In this document: positions 39,999 to 49,762 of the stretch, in pieces | Numbering within the stretch: the stretch's first letter is position 1 | Layout of the letters: each line of letters starts with the position of its first letter | Assembly (NCBI GenBank): GCA_000827325.1 | Contig: KN832876.1 | Coordinates: 434,001-498,000, forward strand | DNA: 64,000 bases | From: Oidiodendron maius Zn | Taxonomy: Eukaryota; Ascomycota; Leotiomycetes; Myxotrichaceae | Direction of reading: 5' to 3' | Notes under the pieces: model-generated | Told to the model about the DNA's origin: nothing | The model's database searches: none | The model's input: only the letters and a program-made list of their open reading frames with translations | Program-made: the position numbers and the translations under genes

Positions 39999-40016
39999 AA
40001 GTACTGTACAGTACTT
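39999..40016. repeat. 18-bp perfect palindrome
   Basis: AAGTACTGTACAGTACTT equals its own reverse complement and combines the two orientations of the repeated word. It lies about 770 bases before the ytp1 ATG. Confidence 0.85.
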
Positions 40017-40786
40017 CTGGTACAGCAGCTGGGGCGGACTTGGGTAAGATACTCACTGGTTCAGCCTCGTCATGTCTTGAGATGGGGTAGATCTGGCCCA
40101 CCCCATTATTAATTATTATTCATGACTCGCATTATTCATCCTTCTCCGGAGTTCTGGACTGGCCCCGTCCCACTTGTGGCATGATCTTGGCCTCCACACC
40201 TTTCCTCCTTGGGTATCATCTCGCCCTCCACATGTGTTTTTGCCTTCTTTCCTTCTGCCCTGTGCGGCTGCCGCGCCGTTGACGCTGCCCGGACTTATCG
40301 GCGCCCGTGCTGGCGTAGGTGGTTGCGGGCGTTCTTTGTGTCTCTCTGACATTGTCCGCGGGGTTGGTTTGGCGCATGGGGGATTGATATTGACATGCGA
40401 GGTGAGGTGAGGCCCAGGTTCAAGCTCGGCGCGCTGGTACTGATCAGGTATAATATCATACCATAATCATGGTTGCCCGCTTTGCTGCTCTTATGTCAGC
40501 TTAACTCAAGGGCTTCGTGGTGTTGTCTCTTCTCTTTGTCTTCTTCTTTGTCTGCTTCCTACTTCCTCGTCTTCCTGCGCCAACATAAGATATTCACTTA
40601 TTACCAGCCTCGTCATTCTGCTTCTCACCACTTACCACTCTTCTCTCCCCTACCTTACCTCTCTACACCTCTCACTACCTCCACCTCCACCTTCACCTCC
40701 ACCTCATATATCCTCTTACTCAACATTCCTGACGTCAAGCTCTCTTGACTACAGCTCCCTCTCCTCCCGCAATACCTCGACCATCT

Positions 40787-42984
40787 ATGGGCCGACCCTC
40801 CCTCGCCCTCCGCACTGTCGCAAGTGCATTCCTGCTGGGCCTGTTGCTACCCCTCGCGGCAGCCCACGGTGACGATGAGCACAATAACATGAACATGGAC
40901 ATGAGCATGCCGGAGCCGGCGGCCGCCCCGGTGCCCGCCGAAAGCTACGCACCGAACTATTTTGCCCACCCAGAGCATAGAAGTTTGATGTACGCGCACA
41001 TCGCACTCATGACCTTGGGCTGGGTGTTTGTTCTCCCCGTTGGTAAGTAATAGAGCAATACCGTAGCTTGCGATCTCCCTAGCACCAAGCCGTCGCTTAC
41101 CCGGCTTGTTTGTCCCAGGTGTCCTCCTCTCCATTGCGCGTTCCCGTTTTGCACTGCTTGTGCAGTTCGCCTTCTTAGCGGTCAATGCCATCGGCATCCT
41201 GCTGGCTACCATCTACAACGCCAGCACCCCTGATCTGTACCCTAACAATGCGCACAACACACTCGGATGGGTGGTGACGTGGATTATGGTGGCCCAGATC
41301 GTCATGGGCGTCATCACCATCTACACTGGCAGACAGGAAAAAGAGCCCAAATATCTTCCGGTCTCCAGCGAGGCCATGGCCGAGCACCATCGCTGGCAGG
41401 GCCTGCGTTCTCCTCAAGCTGGCCGTTTCTCCAACGACAGCGGCCAAGGCACCGAGCGCAACACTGAGTCGCTCAGGAGCCAGTCCATCTCCTCTTCCGG
41501 AGCGAGCGAGGACCAGCTACCCTCGCCAATGGAGCGCCCAAGGGCAGGGGAGAGTAATGTTGAACACCAAGGTCTATTGCGCGGCACCAAGGTCGACCAG
41601 TTCCTCAGCAAGCGGATCCCTGGCATGCTGTCCTCGCGCGTCCTCCGAGTCGGCCAGTTCTTGTACGACGTCGTGGACCGAACCATCCTGCTGGTGGGCT
41701 TCGCGGCTCTGACTAGTGGCATCGTGACCTACAGTGGTTTGTTTGTAAGTAATAGTCGTTGGTTTTATGCCCCTCCTTCTCGCGTAGCCCTACCCACATT
41801 ACCCGTGACCCTGGAAAAATTATACCCTGCTTTTTTTAACTTTTTTTTTTTGCTGTGTATATTTTAGGGCTAATTTGCTAATGTGGAGTTCAGATGGGCC
41901 ATGAGATCTTCAGCGGGCTCGCGCATTTCATCAAGGGCGGCGTTTTCTTCTGGTTCGGCATCCTGACGCTCGGGAGGTGGGCCGGCTGCTTTGCCGACAT
42001 TGGCTGGGTAAGTTTGTGTGTGGACTGCATTGACGGGAGATGTTCAAGTGGTTCCAGCCTCCACCAAAAAGCAAGATGCTGACTGTCCGATCCGTAGGCG
42101 TGGAACATCAGACCCCTCGCTGCAAGGAATGTCAAGCGACCGTCGGCCGAGTTCGTCGAAAGCTTCCTCATCTTCTTCTATGGCTCTACCAACGTCTTCC
42201 TCGAGCACCTGGGCCGTTGGGGAGGCAAGTGGAGCGCTGCAGACTTCGAGCATATCTCCATCACCATTATGTTTATTGGTGGCGGTCTGGTAAGTCCAAC
42301 GATGTTCTTCCATCGGGAGACAATCAGATAAAGCTAACCCTATGTCTAGTGCGGCATGCTCATCGAGTCCAGCCGCATCCGTGACCTCCTGAACTCCACA
42401 TCACCATCGGCTCTTGACCTCTCCTATGATGCTGAGGAGGAGAAGGCCCTTGAGCCTCCCAAATCCTACGGATTCCCCATGAACCCGATCCCAGCCCTCA
42501 TCATCCTGCTCTTGGGACTGATGATGAGCTCGCACCACCAGGAGTCTATGGTCTCGACAATGATCCACAAGCAGTGGGGCACACTCCTACTGGGGGCCGC
42601 ATTCGCCCGTGGAGCCACCTATGTGATCTTTTACCTCTCACCACCGACGTCCGTGCTGCCCGGCCGGCCGCCGACCGAGCTGATCACCGCCTTCTGCCTG
42701 ATCGCTGGCGGCATGCTGTTCATGTCCAGTGTAAGTGGTTAATTTCGTCGAGAAACTGCACACAGTACGTATAATGCAGAGCTAATGATTACCTACAGGC
42801 AGCCGACTGCATTACAGCCATGGAACACTACGGTCTGGACGCCATGTTCATCTTCACCGTGTCCATGGGTGTAGTTACCTTCCTCATGGCATGGATTATC
42901 CTTGCCGTCGCCATCAAGGGCCTCGCTGTGCGCAGGGAGAAGCGTGCTTCGAGCGATCAGCATCAGTACCGTATCGGGGCATAG
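40787..42984 (+). CDS. ytp1: Ytp1-like polytopic membrane protein
   Basis: This is a fungal integral membrane protein with an N-terminal cytochrome-b561-like/DUF2427 half and a C-terminal Ytp1 domain. The molecular function is unknown. Six exons (40787-41042, 41119-41744, 41894-42007, 42098-42289, 42350-42730, 42799-42984) give 584 aa, all in frame. A signal peptide (about 1-26) leads into a His/Met/Asp-rich segment (HGDDEHNNMNMDMSM) that could bind metal. Paired-helix segments follow with YAHIALMTLGWVFVLPVGV and NNAHNTLGWVVTWIMVAQIVMG. A Ser-rich cytosolic loop separates these from the Ytp1 block (FFYGSTNVFLEHLG, MMSSHHQESMVSTMIHKQWG). Conserved histidines in helices suggest haem or metal binding, but that is inference. 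The 41745-41893 intron contains a long T tract. Confidence 0.9.
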
Positions 42985-44133
42985 ACACCAATCTCTATTC
43001 CTCCGAATTTCTCTTCGTGAATCAACTCCGAAGAGAGGAATATGGCATGCGATGGTCATATGCTGCCTGGACGAAAAGGGAACGAAAATCAACTAAAAAA
43101 ATAAATTCCTGTCATTTTCTCTCTCAGTTCAACTCATGACGACAGACGAACAGGTCAAACGGGCGGCATTCGGACGGAGAAAAAGAATTTTTTGTGTATG
43201 CGCGAGGATATACCCCTTTTTGAAATTTGGTACATTGGTACCTTTGAATTGGATTTGAAGATATGTCTTCTAGACATTTTCTATTTATCGTCTCTCGTTT
43301 GGCGGCATTTTACACAGGGCGTCGATGATACCACTGAGTTGATTGCTGGGGACTTGGAATTCCTGGATTGGATTGAATGATTAATGATGATGGAAGGTAC
43401 GGCCTGGTGTGCATAGACGGGGATGGGGGAAGAGCTGGAGGGGAGAGGAATTAATTTTTAATGGAATGTAGACGAAGATTTGTGCAAACTTGATTGACTC
43501 GACTGCCTTTATTGGGAATTTGTGAACTGTGTAGATGCTTATGGGCATGTGCCTTGTACTGTACCTGACAGATAGGTGTCATAGCAGCAATCTATATGTG
43601 GTTTGACTCTCAGCCAGTATATGCATTGTACTAGATACCCCATGGTACAAAAAAATTGCCAGGGTCCACGCATTGGTAAAGAAGAGACAGCTCACTCTGT
43701 TATTATTTGTGGATCATAAAATTATATGTATTTGTTTTACTTCATGTGGATATAGACCAGCTGGGGAAAGTGGCACGCGTCTTCAACCTTTCGTGCAGTC
43801 AGATCCCATTGACCTATTCTCACGCTTTATTGCTTTATGAGGTAATTCTGCCCACCATTGCACAGCATAGAGTCTCTTTGTCTGAGATGCTTCCTTTCGG
43901 TTTTTGCGCGCGGCTCTCTGTCGTCCTCATCTGAGAATGCGGGGCTGACCTCTTTTATCATCCTCGAGGATTCCGGATCGATATGCACTGCGAGGATCAA
44001 CCGTCATCCTCCCGTGACTCCTCAATCCGGAGAAAGATAGCGTCGCTACCGTGCCAAAAATTCCCCAGATATCCCATCCCATCAATGTGTATAAAATAAC
44101 CTTAACCCAACATCTTCCTATTCCCACGTCCTT
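42985..44133. other. Convergent intergenic region
   Basis: This 1.15 kb stretch lies between the stops of ytp1 and rsa3. It is AT-rich with short homopolymers and one GTACTGTAC word (43554-43565). No gene or RNA was recognised. Confidence 0.5.
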
Positions 44134-44664
44134 TCAGCCCCCGGCCCTGGCTCTCTCCTTCTCCCTCTCAGCACGCACAACCCTTCTCATCTCGTCAATC
44201 GAAAACAAGCTTGCGCCCTGCCTCAGCGCCGTGATCAGCATCTCTACCCCTTCCACCTCCCGGAAGTCCTCAGCGCGCCGCACCCTGTCCAAGTCCTCCG
44301 CGAACTCCTGCGTGGTCTGGCGGGCGTAGAACTGCGTGAAAGCAGCGGTGACTTCGGCCTCGGTCATGCTATCTATGCTAGAATCCTGCGCTTGCTGAGG
44401 CTTCTTTGGAGAGGAGGGGACTGCTGGCGACGATGTCTCGGGTTCGCTGTCAGACACTGCAGTTCCAGAAAAGATTTATCAGCCGGCCTGCTTAGCCATG
44501 GTGTAGAGTAATTCTGCTTCCACGTCGTTCTTGGTATGGGCACTTTCCAATCCTTCTCGGCGGTACTATTTTCTTGCCAAACACATGAACCCAAAATAGT
44601 ACGTACCTTGCGTCCTGGACCTGCTCTTCTTGCGGCGCTTGTTCTTCAACACGGGGGCGTCCAT
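44134..44664 (-). CDS. rsa3: Ribosome assembly protein 3 (Rsa3)
   Basis: Rsa3 is a small nucleolar factor of early 60S ribosome assembly. Two exons (44664-44607, 44456-44134) separated by a 150-nt intron give 126 aa. The first exon encodes a basic Lys/Arg stretch (LKNKRRKKSRSRTQ). The second holds an acidic Ser/Pro linker and the conserved domain: VTAAFTQFYARQTTQEFAEDLDRVRRAEDF and VEMLITALRQGASLFS. Retaining the intron would give a quick stop. The gene is divergent from the GH17 gene over 1.7 kb. The call is based on the domain pattern and size. Confidence 0.87.
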
Positions 44665-46351
44665 GGCGGGAAGGATGCGAGGGATTCGAGAGTGTTTTAT
44701 CTTTTTGGGCGATGGGATTGAGGCTGGTGCTGTCGCGGGAGGATTTTGCGGTGGTAGAGTAATGAAGGAAGCTTATTGGTGCAGAAGCGGTGTTTAGGTA
44801 AGCGAGGGATGAATAAGAACATGAGAGGATTCGCAGGTATTTACAGAGTTACATAGCACAGCGAGGCACTACCGATGAGGGGATATTGGGAGATTGAAAG
44901 GCAAAGATTTGGGGCTCAGATCCTGCACGGAGATGACACAGGAGCAATTCACTGTTGGAGCGAGATGAGCTAGATTTGGTAGTCTGTGAGAGCGTGTTAT
45001 TTCGTCTTCTTGCCCAGGCCAGCGTTGTCTTCTTAGGGCTGAGTTGGGAAGGGTCGGGAGATGGCCCATCTATCTGATGCCGGGCAGAGGGAGAGTCTGC
45101 CCTATCGCATGCCGTCTCTCCGGTATCATCTCCGCCTTGCACCGCTGTCGGGCACGCTCTTTCAACTCTGTTTGGTCCCACGCGATTGCCAGCGGACATT
45201 GTGCTAGGTGTCAGCAAGATTTCCCGTTTCAGGATTGATGACGTTTCTGCCAGTCATTGGCCATCGCCCAGCACAGATGCAGGAACGCGGCCGGCCCTGC
45301 GTGCTGGGAGATGCGGTGTGGCCCGAGCCCTTGTGCTGGTCAACCTGATGGGCGACGTCAAGTCTTTGCTATGCGGGTGTCGTCGTCCGTCCCTCTCCGT
45401 CTCTCCACGGTAAGGGGCCGCCCAACGCATCAGCACTGCTTTGGTTTGGCAACTCAGAGAATCCTTCTGCCCACGAGCCACCTGTTTATTATGTTAGATG
45501 TGCACACAAGATGGGGTGCGGTGTTGCCCGTGGCTGTGTGTACAGCCGGATGTCGAGGCACTACCGGATCCTTCACGTCTTGGAAACCACCCGAAAATAA
45601 CTGCGTGTGCACCCGCAAGAGAATATCGCCAGCACGATGCGATATATAATTTGGGGTCTTGCCGGGTCGGGTGCGCGGCGTTGCGAATCAAGTGTCTCTG
45701 CGTAGGTGCCTCTTGTTGTCGCGTTTCCTTCTATTCTGTCGTCACGTCACATCTCGTCTCAGCTCCCCCTCGCATATCACTTTCCTCCCTGGCTTCTCTG
45801 CTTTCCTTTTCCTCTTTCCGCCTTTACTCTGTCCTCTCATATCTCCGCCTTTTTCGCACCCCTCTCTTCTTTCTCTTCTCACAGTCTCGACGACATTTTC
45901 TCTGTTTCTCTGCACCCTCATTCCCTGGTGGGATACCAGTGTACTCTTCACCTGCCACTCCTTTGGTCACAGCCCTCGGTCACTGACCTGCAAATCAACC
46001 TCTTCTCTGACGCGTCGGCGACTGCAATTTCACCCACTTGGCACTCTTTCTTTCTGTCACCCAGTCGACATTTTCTGGCGTGCATCTTTTTGGCTGTCTG
46101 ATCTGTCTAGGAAGGTCCGCTACTCGCGTCCACGAGATCAAAAGGTATGTGCCTCGTCCCAAGTGAATGGTGTACACTTCATTAGACGAGGTTGCCCACA
46201 GCGGTGTTATTCCACTTTGTTTACCTTGTCTACCTGTCTCTTTCACATTCCAACTATTCCACTCCTTTGCAACAGCTTCTTCCGTACCAAATCATTTACT
46301 GACAGACATTCCCAGCTACTGCCAAAGTGATCGACCTCTCATTCCTTTAAT
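44665..46351. promoter_or_regulatory. Divergent region rsa3 / GH17 gene with CT-rich leader
   Basis: These 1.69 kb lie between divergent starts. The stretch at about 45717-45945 is strongly CT-rich on the GH17 sense strand. It is followed by a probable leader intron at 46145-46315. A 223-codon frame at 45659-46330 runs through this material but is low-complexity, starts at a non-ATG codon and spans the predicted intron, so I treat it as leader. Confidence 0.55.
46145..46315 (+). other. Probable 5' UTR intron of the GH17 gene
   Basis: An AAAAG|GTATGT donor at 46145, an ACTGAC branch-like sequence near 46300 and a CCCAG acceptor ending at 46315 define a 171-nt intron. It ends 36 bases before the ATG. 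The call is from splice signals only. Confidence 0.5.
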
Positions 46352-47760
46352 ATGAAGATCACTACCTTTACCCTCAGCACCACGCTGACCCTTGGAGCCA
46401 TCTCCCTCCTCCAGCGAGCCAGTGCATATCCCATCAGTAAGCTGCCACATCTTCCTGCCTGTGTTCCCAACTGACTCTCTTAGATCGTAGAGGCGGCTCC
46501 CACCTAAACAACCTCGTCAAGCGTGATGATATCGAGGTTGTTGACAAGGTTTACGAGGAGGTGATGGTCTCTGAGGAGGTCGTCGTCTTTGTCAACCAGT
46601 TTGGCACCCCATTCTCTACCACCACTATGCCCAATGTCGAGAGTACCATCTGGAGCACTGGCCCGCTTACGACCATCACCCCATCTCACTCCACTACCAC
46701 TCCGTCTACCACCACCACCACTACTACTGCAACCTCCTCTTCCAAGACTGACCCCATCGTTCCTCCTCCAAACCCTCCGGCCACTGAGAACCTCGCCAAG
46801 ACTAGCAGCACTCCCACCCCAGTGGTCAACCCTATTCCAGTTCCGCCTAAGCCGGAGCCTACTACCCATTCAACCACCACCAGTGCCGCCCTCCCACCTC
46901 CGAGCCCCAGCTCTCCGGCTCCTACAGCTCCTACAGTCCCTCCAGCTCCTCCGAAGTCTGTTGGATATGGGTTCTCCTACTCTCCATACATGGCCAATGG
47001 CGCCTGCAAGAGTGCGCAGCAGGTGTCCACCGACTTTGCTGCAATTCCCAACATCCAGCAGTATTCCATCGTGCGAATCTACGGTACTGACTGTAACCAA
47101 GTCGCAACTGTTCTCCCTGCAGCCAAGGCCCACGGCTTGAAGCTCATGGCGGGCATATTCGACCTCAACACCCTCGACTCTGAGATCGCCACCATTGTTG
47201 CGGCTGCCCAAGGCGACTGGAGTTCCTTCGACACCATCAGCGTTGGCAACGAGATTGTTAACTCCGGCACTGCTCCCGCTTCCACCGTCGTTGCCGCTGT
47301 TGGCTCTGCGCGTTCGCAGCTTCGGGCTGCTGGATTCATGGGTAGCGTTGTCACAGTCGATACTCTCGTTGCTAGTCGGGCCAATCCGTCTCTCTGCGAT
47401 GGATCTGACTACTGCGCAGTTAACTGCCATCCTTTCTTTGATGGTAACGTCGAGGCGGCTGGCTCTGGAGACTTCTTGACCACCCAGATGGGCACCCTCC
47501 GCGATGCTCTGTCCAACAAAAACCAGCGTATCATGATCACTGAGACCGGCTGGCCATGGCAAGGGACTGCCAACAATATGGCCGTGCCGTCACCTGCCAA
47601 TCAGGCCGTTGCTCTGTCCTCGATCCGGGATGCGTTCGCCTCGAATCCTCAAGACGTGGTCCTCTTTACTTCTTACAACGACCTGTGGAAGAAGAGCAGT
47701 GCCCTAACCTTCAATGCCGATCAGTTCTGGGGCTTCCTTGGATATGCCCCATCTGGATAA
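46352..47760 (+). CDS. scw4: GH17 cell-wall beta-1,3-glucanase/transferase (Scw4 type)
   Basis: This secreted wall protein of glycoside hydrolase family 17 remodels beta-1,3-glucan. Exons 46352-46436 and 46484-47760 give 453 aa. A signal peptide (cut near ASAYP) is followed by a likely dibasic processing site (VKRDD), the VNQFGTP motif shared by Scw-type proteins, and a long Ser/Thr/Pro-rich linker (about 75-205). The GH17 barrel comes next: GFSYSPYMANGACKSAQQVSTD, the acid/base Glu in VGNEIVN and the nucleophile Glu in TETGWPWQG. There is no GPI-signal tail. The intron splits an Asn codon. In Aspergillus these enzymes act with Gel and Fks1 on the same polymer. The family call is firm; the exact paralogue is less sure. 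Confidence 0.93.
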
Positions 47761-48216
47761 CTGCTACCACTTTGTTAAACACAAGATACCTACGTCACAG
47801 CAATGTATCTCATTTGAGGAATATATATAGGAGCGCGATATTGCTCCTTGCCTGCCTTGGTCTTATGCCATTTGGCATGGCCTCATAGGCTGTGGGGCAG
47901 CTTTGTCCGTTCTTTACAGGCGTTTAGGCATGATATGGATATCGGGAAAAGCTTCACAGGTTTGTCGACTACGACTGGATGTAAATTCTGATTGACCTGC
48001 TTTACCTTTCTTGTACATAACTTTACAACCCATTTTTGCCAAAGACAATTACTGAATGTTATAAATTCATCAGATCGTACACCGTGCCTTTGAATATCGA
48101 AAATGTGAGACTTGTCATAGTGTCCTCATGTAGCCCAAGGCTCTATTTTTAAGACGTATGTGGGCGCTCCCTTGTAATGCCCAGATCCTCATAATAAGCG
48201 TGTAATAGAAGTCCAC
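47761..48216. other. Convergent 3' region
   Basis: This 456-base stretch lies between the stops of the GH17 gene and otu1. It has AT-rich UTR-like sequence and nothing else I can name. Confidence 0.5.
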
Positions 48217-49373
48217 CTACGTAACCTCCGCCATGTCATAATGTCCCGTCTCCTGAGCATGCGCGCTTGCCTCCATTTCGCCATGGATAATTATCCCGCA
48301 CACCTGACACTTGATTGCCATGGCCCCTGTGTCCGTATAGTAGTGCTTCGCCTGCAGCATGCGGCACAGGTCCTGGGCCCTGATGAGGATTTCATCGTCA
48401 TCGGCGTCCCACACGCGCTTATCGAATTCAGGTGGGCTGTCGGCGTGCGCGTGTGGAGGCTCAGACGGACTCTGCACAATAGTATCGTAGTGGATGCCGG
48501 AGTAGACGAGAATGCAGCGCGATGGCTTGCCTTCGTTGAAGCGATCTATTCGGAGAGACTAGGTAAGAAGGTTAGTATTTGGAAAGTGGAGTTTGGGAGG
48601 GGAGGAGAAGCCGTACTTGGACATCGATGCTGCATATTTCGATGTCGAAGTGCTGCGCGAGAATACCCATCTCTATAGCTCCGCCCCAGGAATCGGGGGA
48701 TTGAATCCAGCGACAGTACTCATCAGGACTCTTCTCTAGCACGACCTTGGTGTATATCTCGGGCTCAGACTGGATGGTGCTTGCGACCAGGGAGCGCAAT
48801 TCCGGCATGCTGAGGTCGTCGCCTGGCAGGATAGCTGTGGCCAGCGCCCGGAAGAGACAACTATTGTCGTCGGGCATTACTCGCAGGACTAAGAAGGGTT
48901 TAGTGTGGAGTTTGTAAATGGGCTTGAAGATTTATACCCAGTGTTGCGCCTCTTTCAGGGAGTGGCAGTTCCGGCACATCGCCGTCCATGCCTTTCCGTT
49001 GCAGAGATACAGGACCTGCCGATCTCTCTTGACTTTTATTGGAAGAGGAGACTGGAGCAGCAGAGGAGCCTGCATCTGAAACTCCTTGTTCTACCTTCTT
49101 TGTCGTATCACCTTGGTTTGCTTGCTGGGTCAAAGGCTGCTCCCTCCGACTAATCGTGAGCTGCTCCCCGTCCAGCCTTACGTCCAGGTCCTTCAAGAGC
49201 CGAGATGTCTCGCTTTGCTTTAATAACAAGGGTTTTGGAGGGTATCCATATTTAACATCGAAGCTGGAGATTGATGTCTTGTCTATAATTTCAGCAATCA
49301 AGTCACCCACTGTGGCATTGTCTGCGAGGCTGATAGTTGAGGCCCCCCCGGGGCCTCGCAATCGAGCTCGCAT
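48217..49373 (-). CDS. otu1: OTU-domain deubiquitinase Otu1 (YOD1)
   Basis: Otu1 is a Cdc48/p97-associated deubiquitinase acting in ER protein quality control. Exons 49373-48938, 48888-48617 and 48558-48217 give 349 aa. The N-terminal UBX-like ubiquitin-fold region (about 1-80) should bind Cdc48. A Ser/Gln-rich linker follows. The OTU domain has the catalytic Asp and Cys in MPDDNSCLFRAL and the His in YSGIHYDTIV. A C-terminal C2H2 finger (CQVCGIIIHGEMEASAHAQETGHYDM) completes the typical architecture. The gene diverges from the Rsc1/2 gene over 389 bases. Confidence 0.94.
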
Positions 49374-49762
49374 TTTGCGTGTCTTCTCTAGCTATCCAGC
49401 TGCCAGGCCTAACTGGAGCTTGCAAAGTAAAGTGCCAACAAAGACGAGATATGTACACTCCAATTGCTTGGAATTATTTTAACTAGGCATTCTGCACTGC
49501 TTTGCTGTCATGATAAATCAGGTCTTTTGTTCCAGTGGCCAACCGAAGCGAGTGGAAGGGCAAGCGGCCGCATTAATGCCTTGCGCCCGAGGCAGCAACT
49601 AACTCCCTAGCGCAAACTCTAAATTCCCCTTCCTTGTCCGCCTTGCCCATGCACAAACGCGTTTCGCGACCATCTCTGAGCCTCCAACATCTCGGAATAT
49701 CAAAACACCAAGCGAGAATTGCCGACTCTTGACGAAACTGATCCCTCGTTAAGACCGTCACG
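49374..49762. promoter_or_regulatory. Divergent promoter otu1 / Rsc1-type gene
   Basis: This 389-base stretch lies between divergent starts. No gene is seen. Confidence 0.5.

Larger units (their letters stand above)
38153..40786. other. Long non-coding region with palindromic motif cluster
   Basis: These 2.6 kb lie between the LACTB2-like gene and ytp1, the longest gene-free stretch in the window. Frames up to 171 codons exist but show no protein character. It holds repeated GTACTGTAC/GTACAGTAC words between 38724 and 40016 and a CT-rich stretch at about 40496-40745 just before the ytp1 ATG. It probably contains the ytp1 promoter and leader. An unrecognised non-coding RNA cannot be excluded. 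Confidence 0.5.

Noticed and set aside
45659-46330. 223-codon plus-strand frame upstream of the GH17 gene
   Set aside because: It starts at a non-ATG codon, translates to a low-complexity Ser/Leu/Phe/Pro-rich sequence from a CT-rich tract, and crosses a likely leader intron. It resembles no family.
46870-47562. 230-codon minus-strand frame opposite the GH17 gene
   Set aside because: It is a codon-bias shadow of the sense gene with no recognisable protein pattern.
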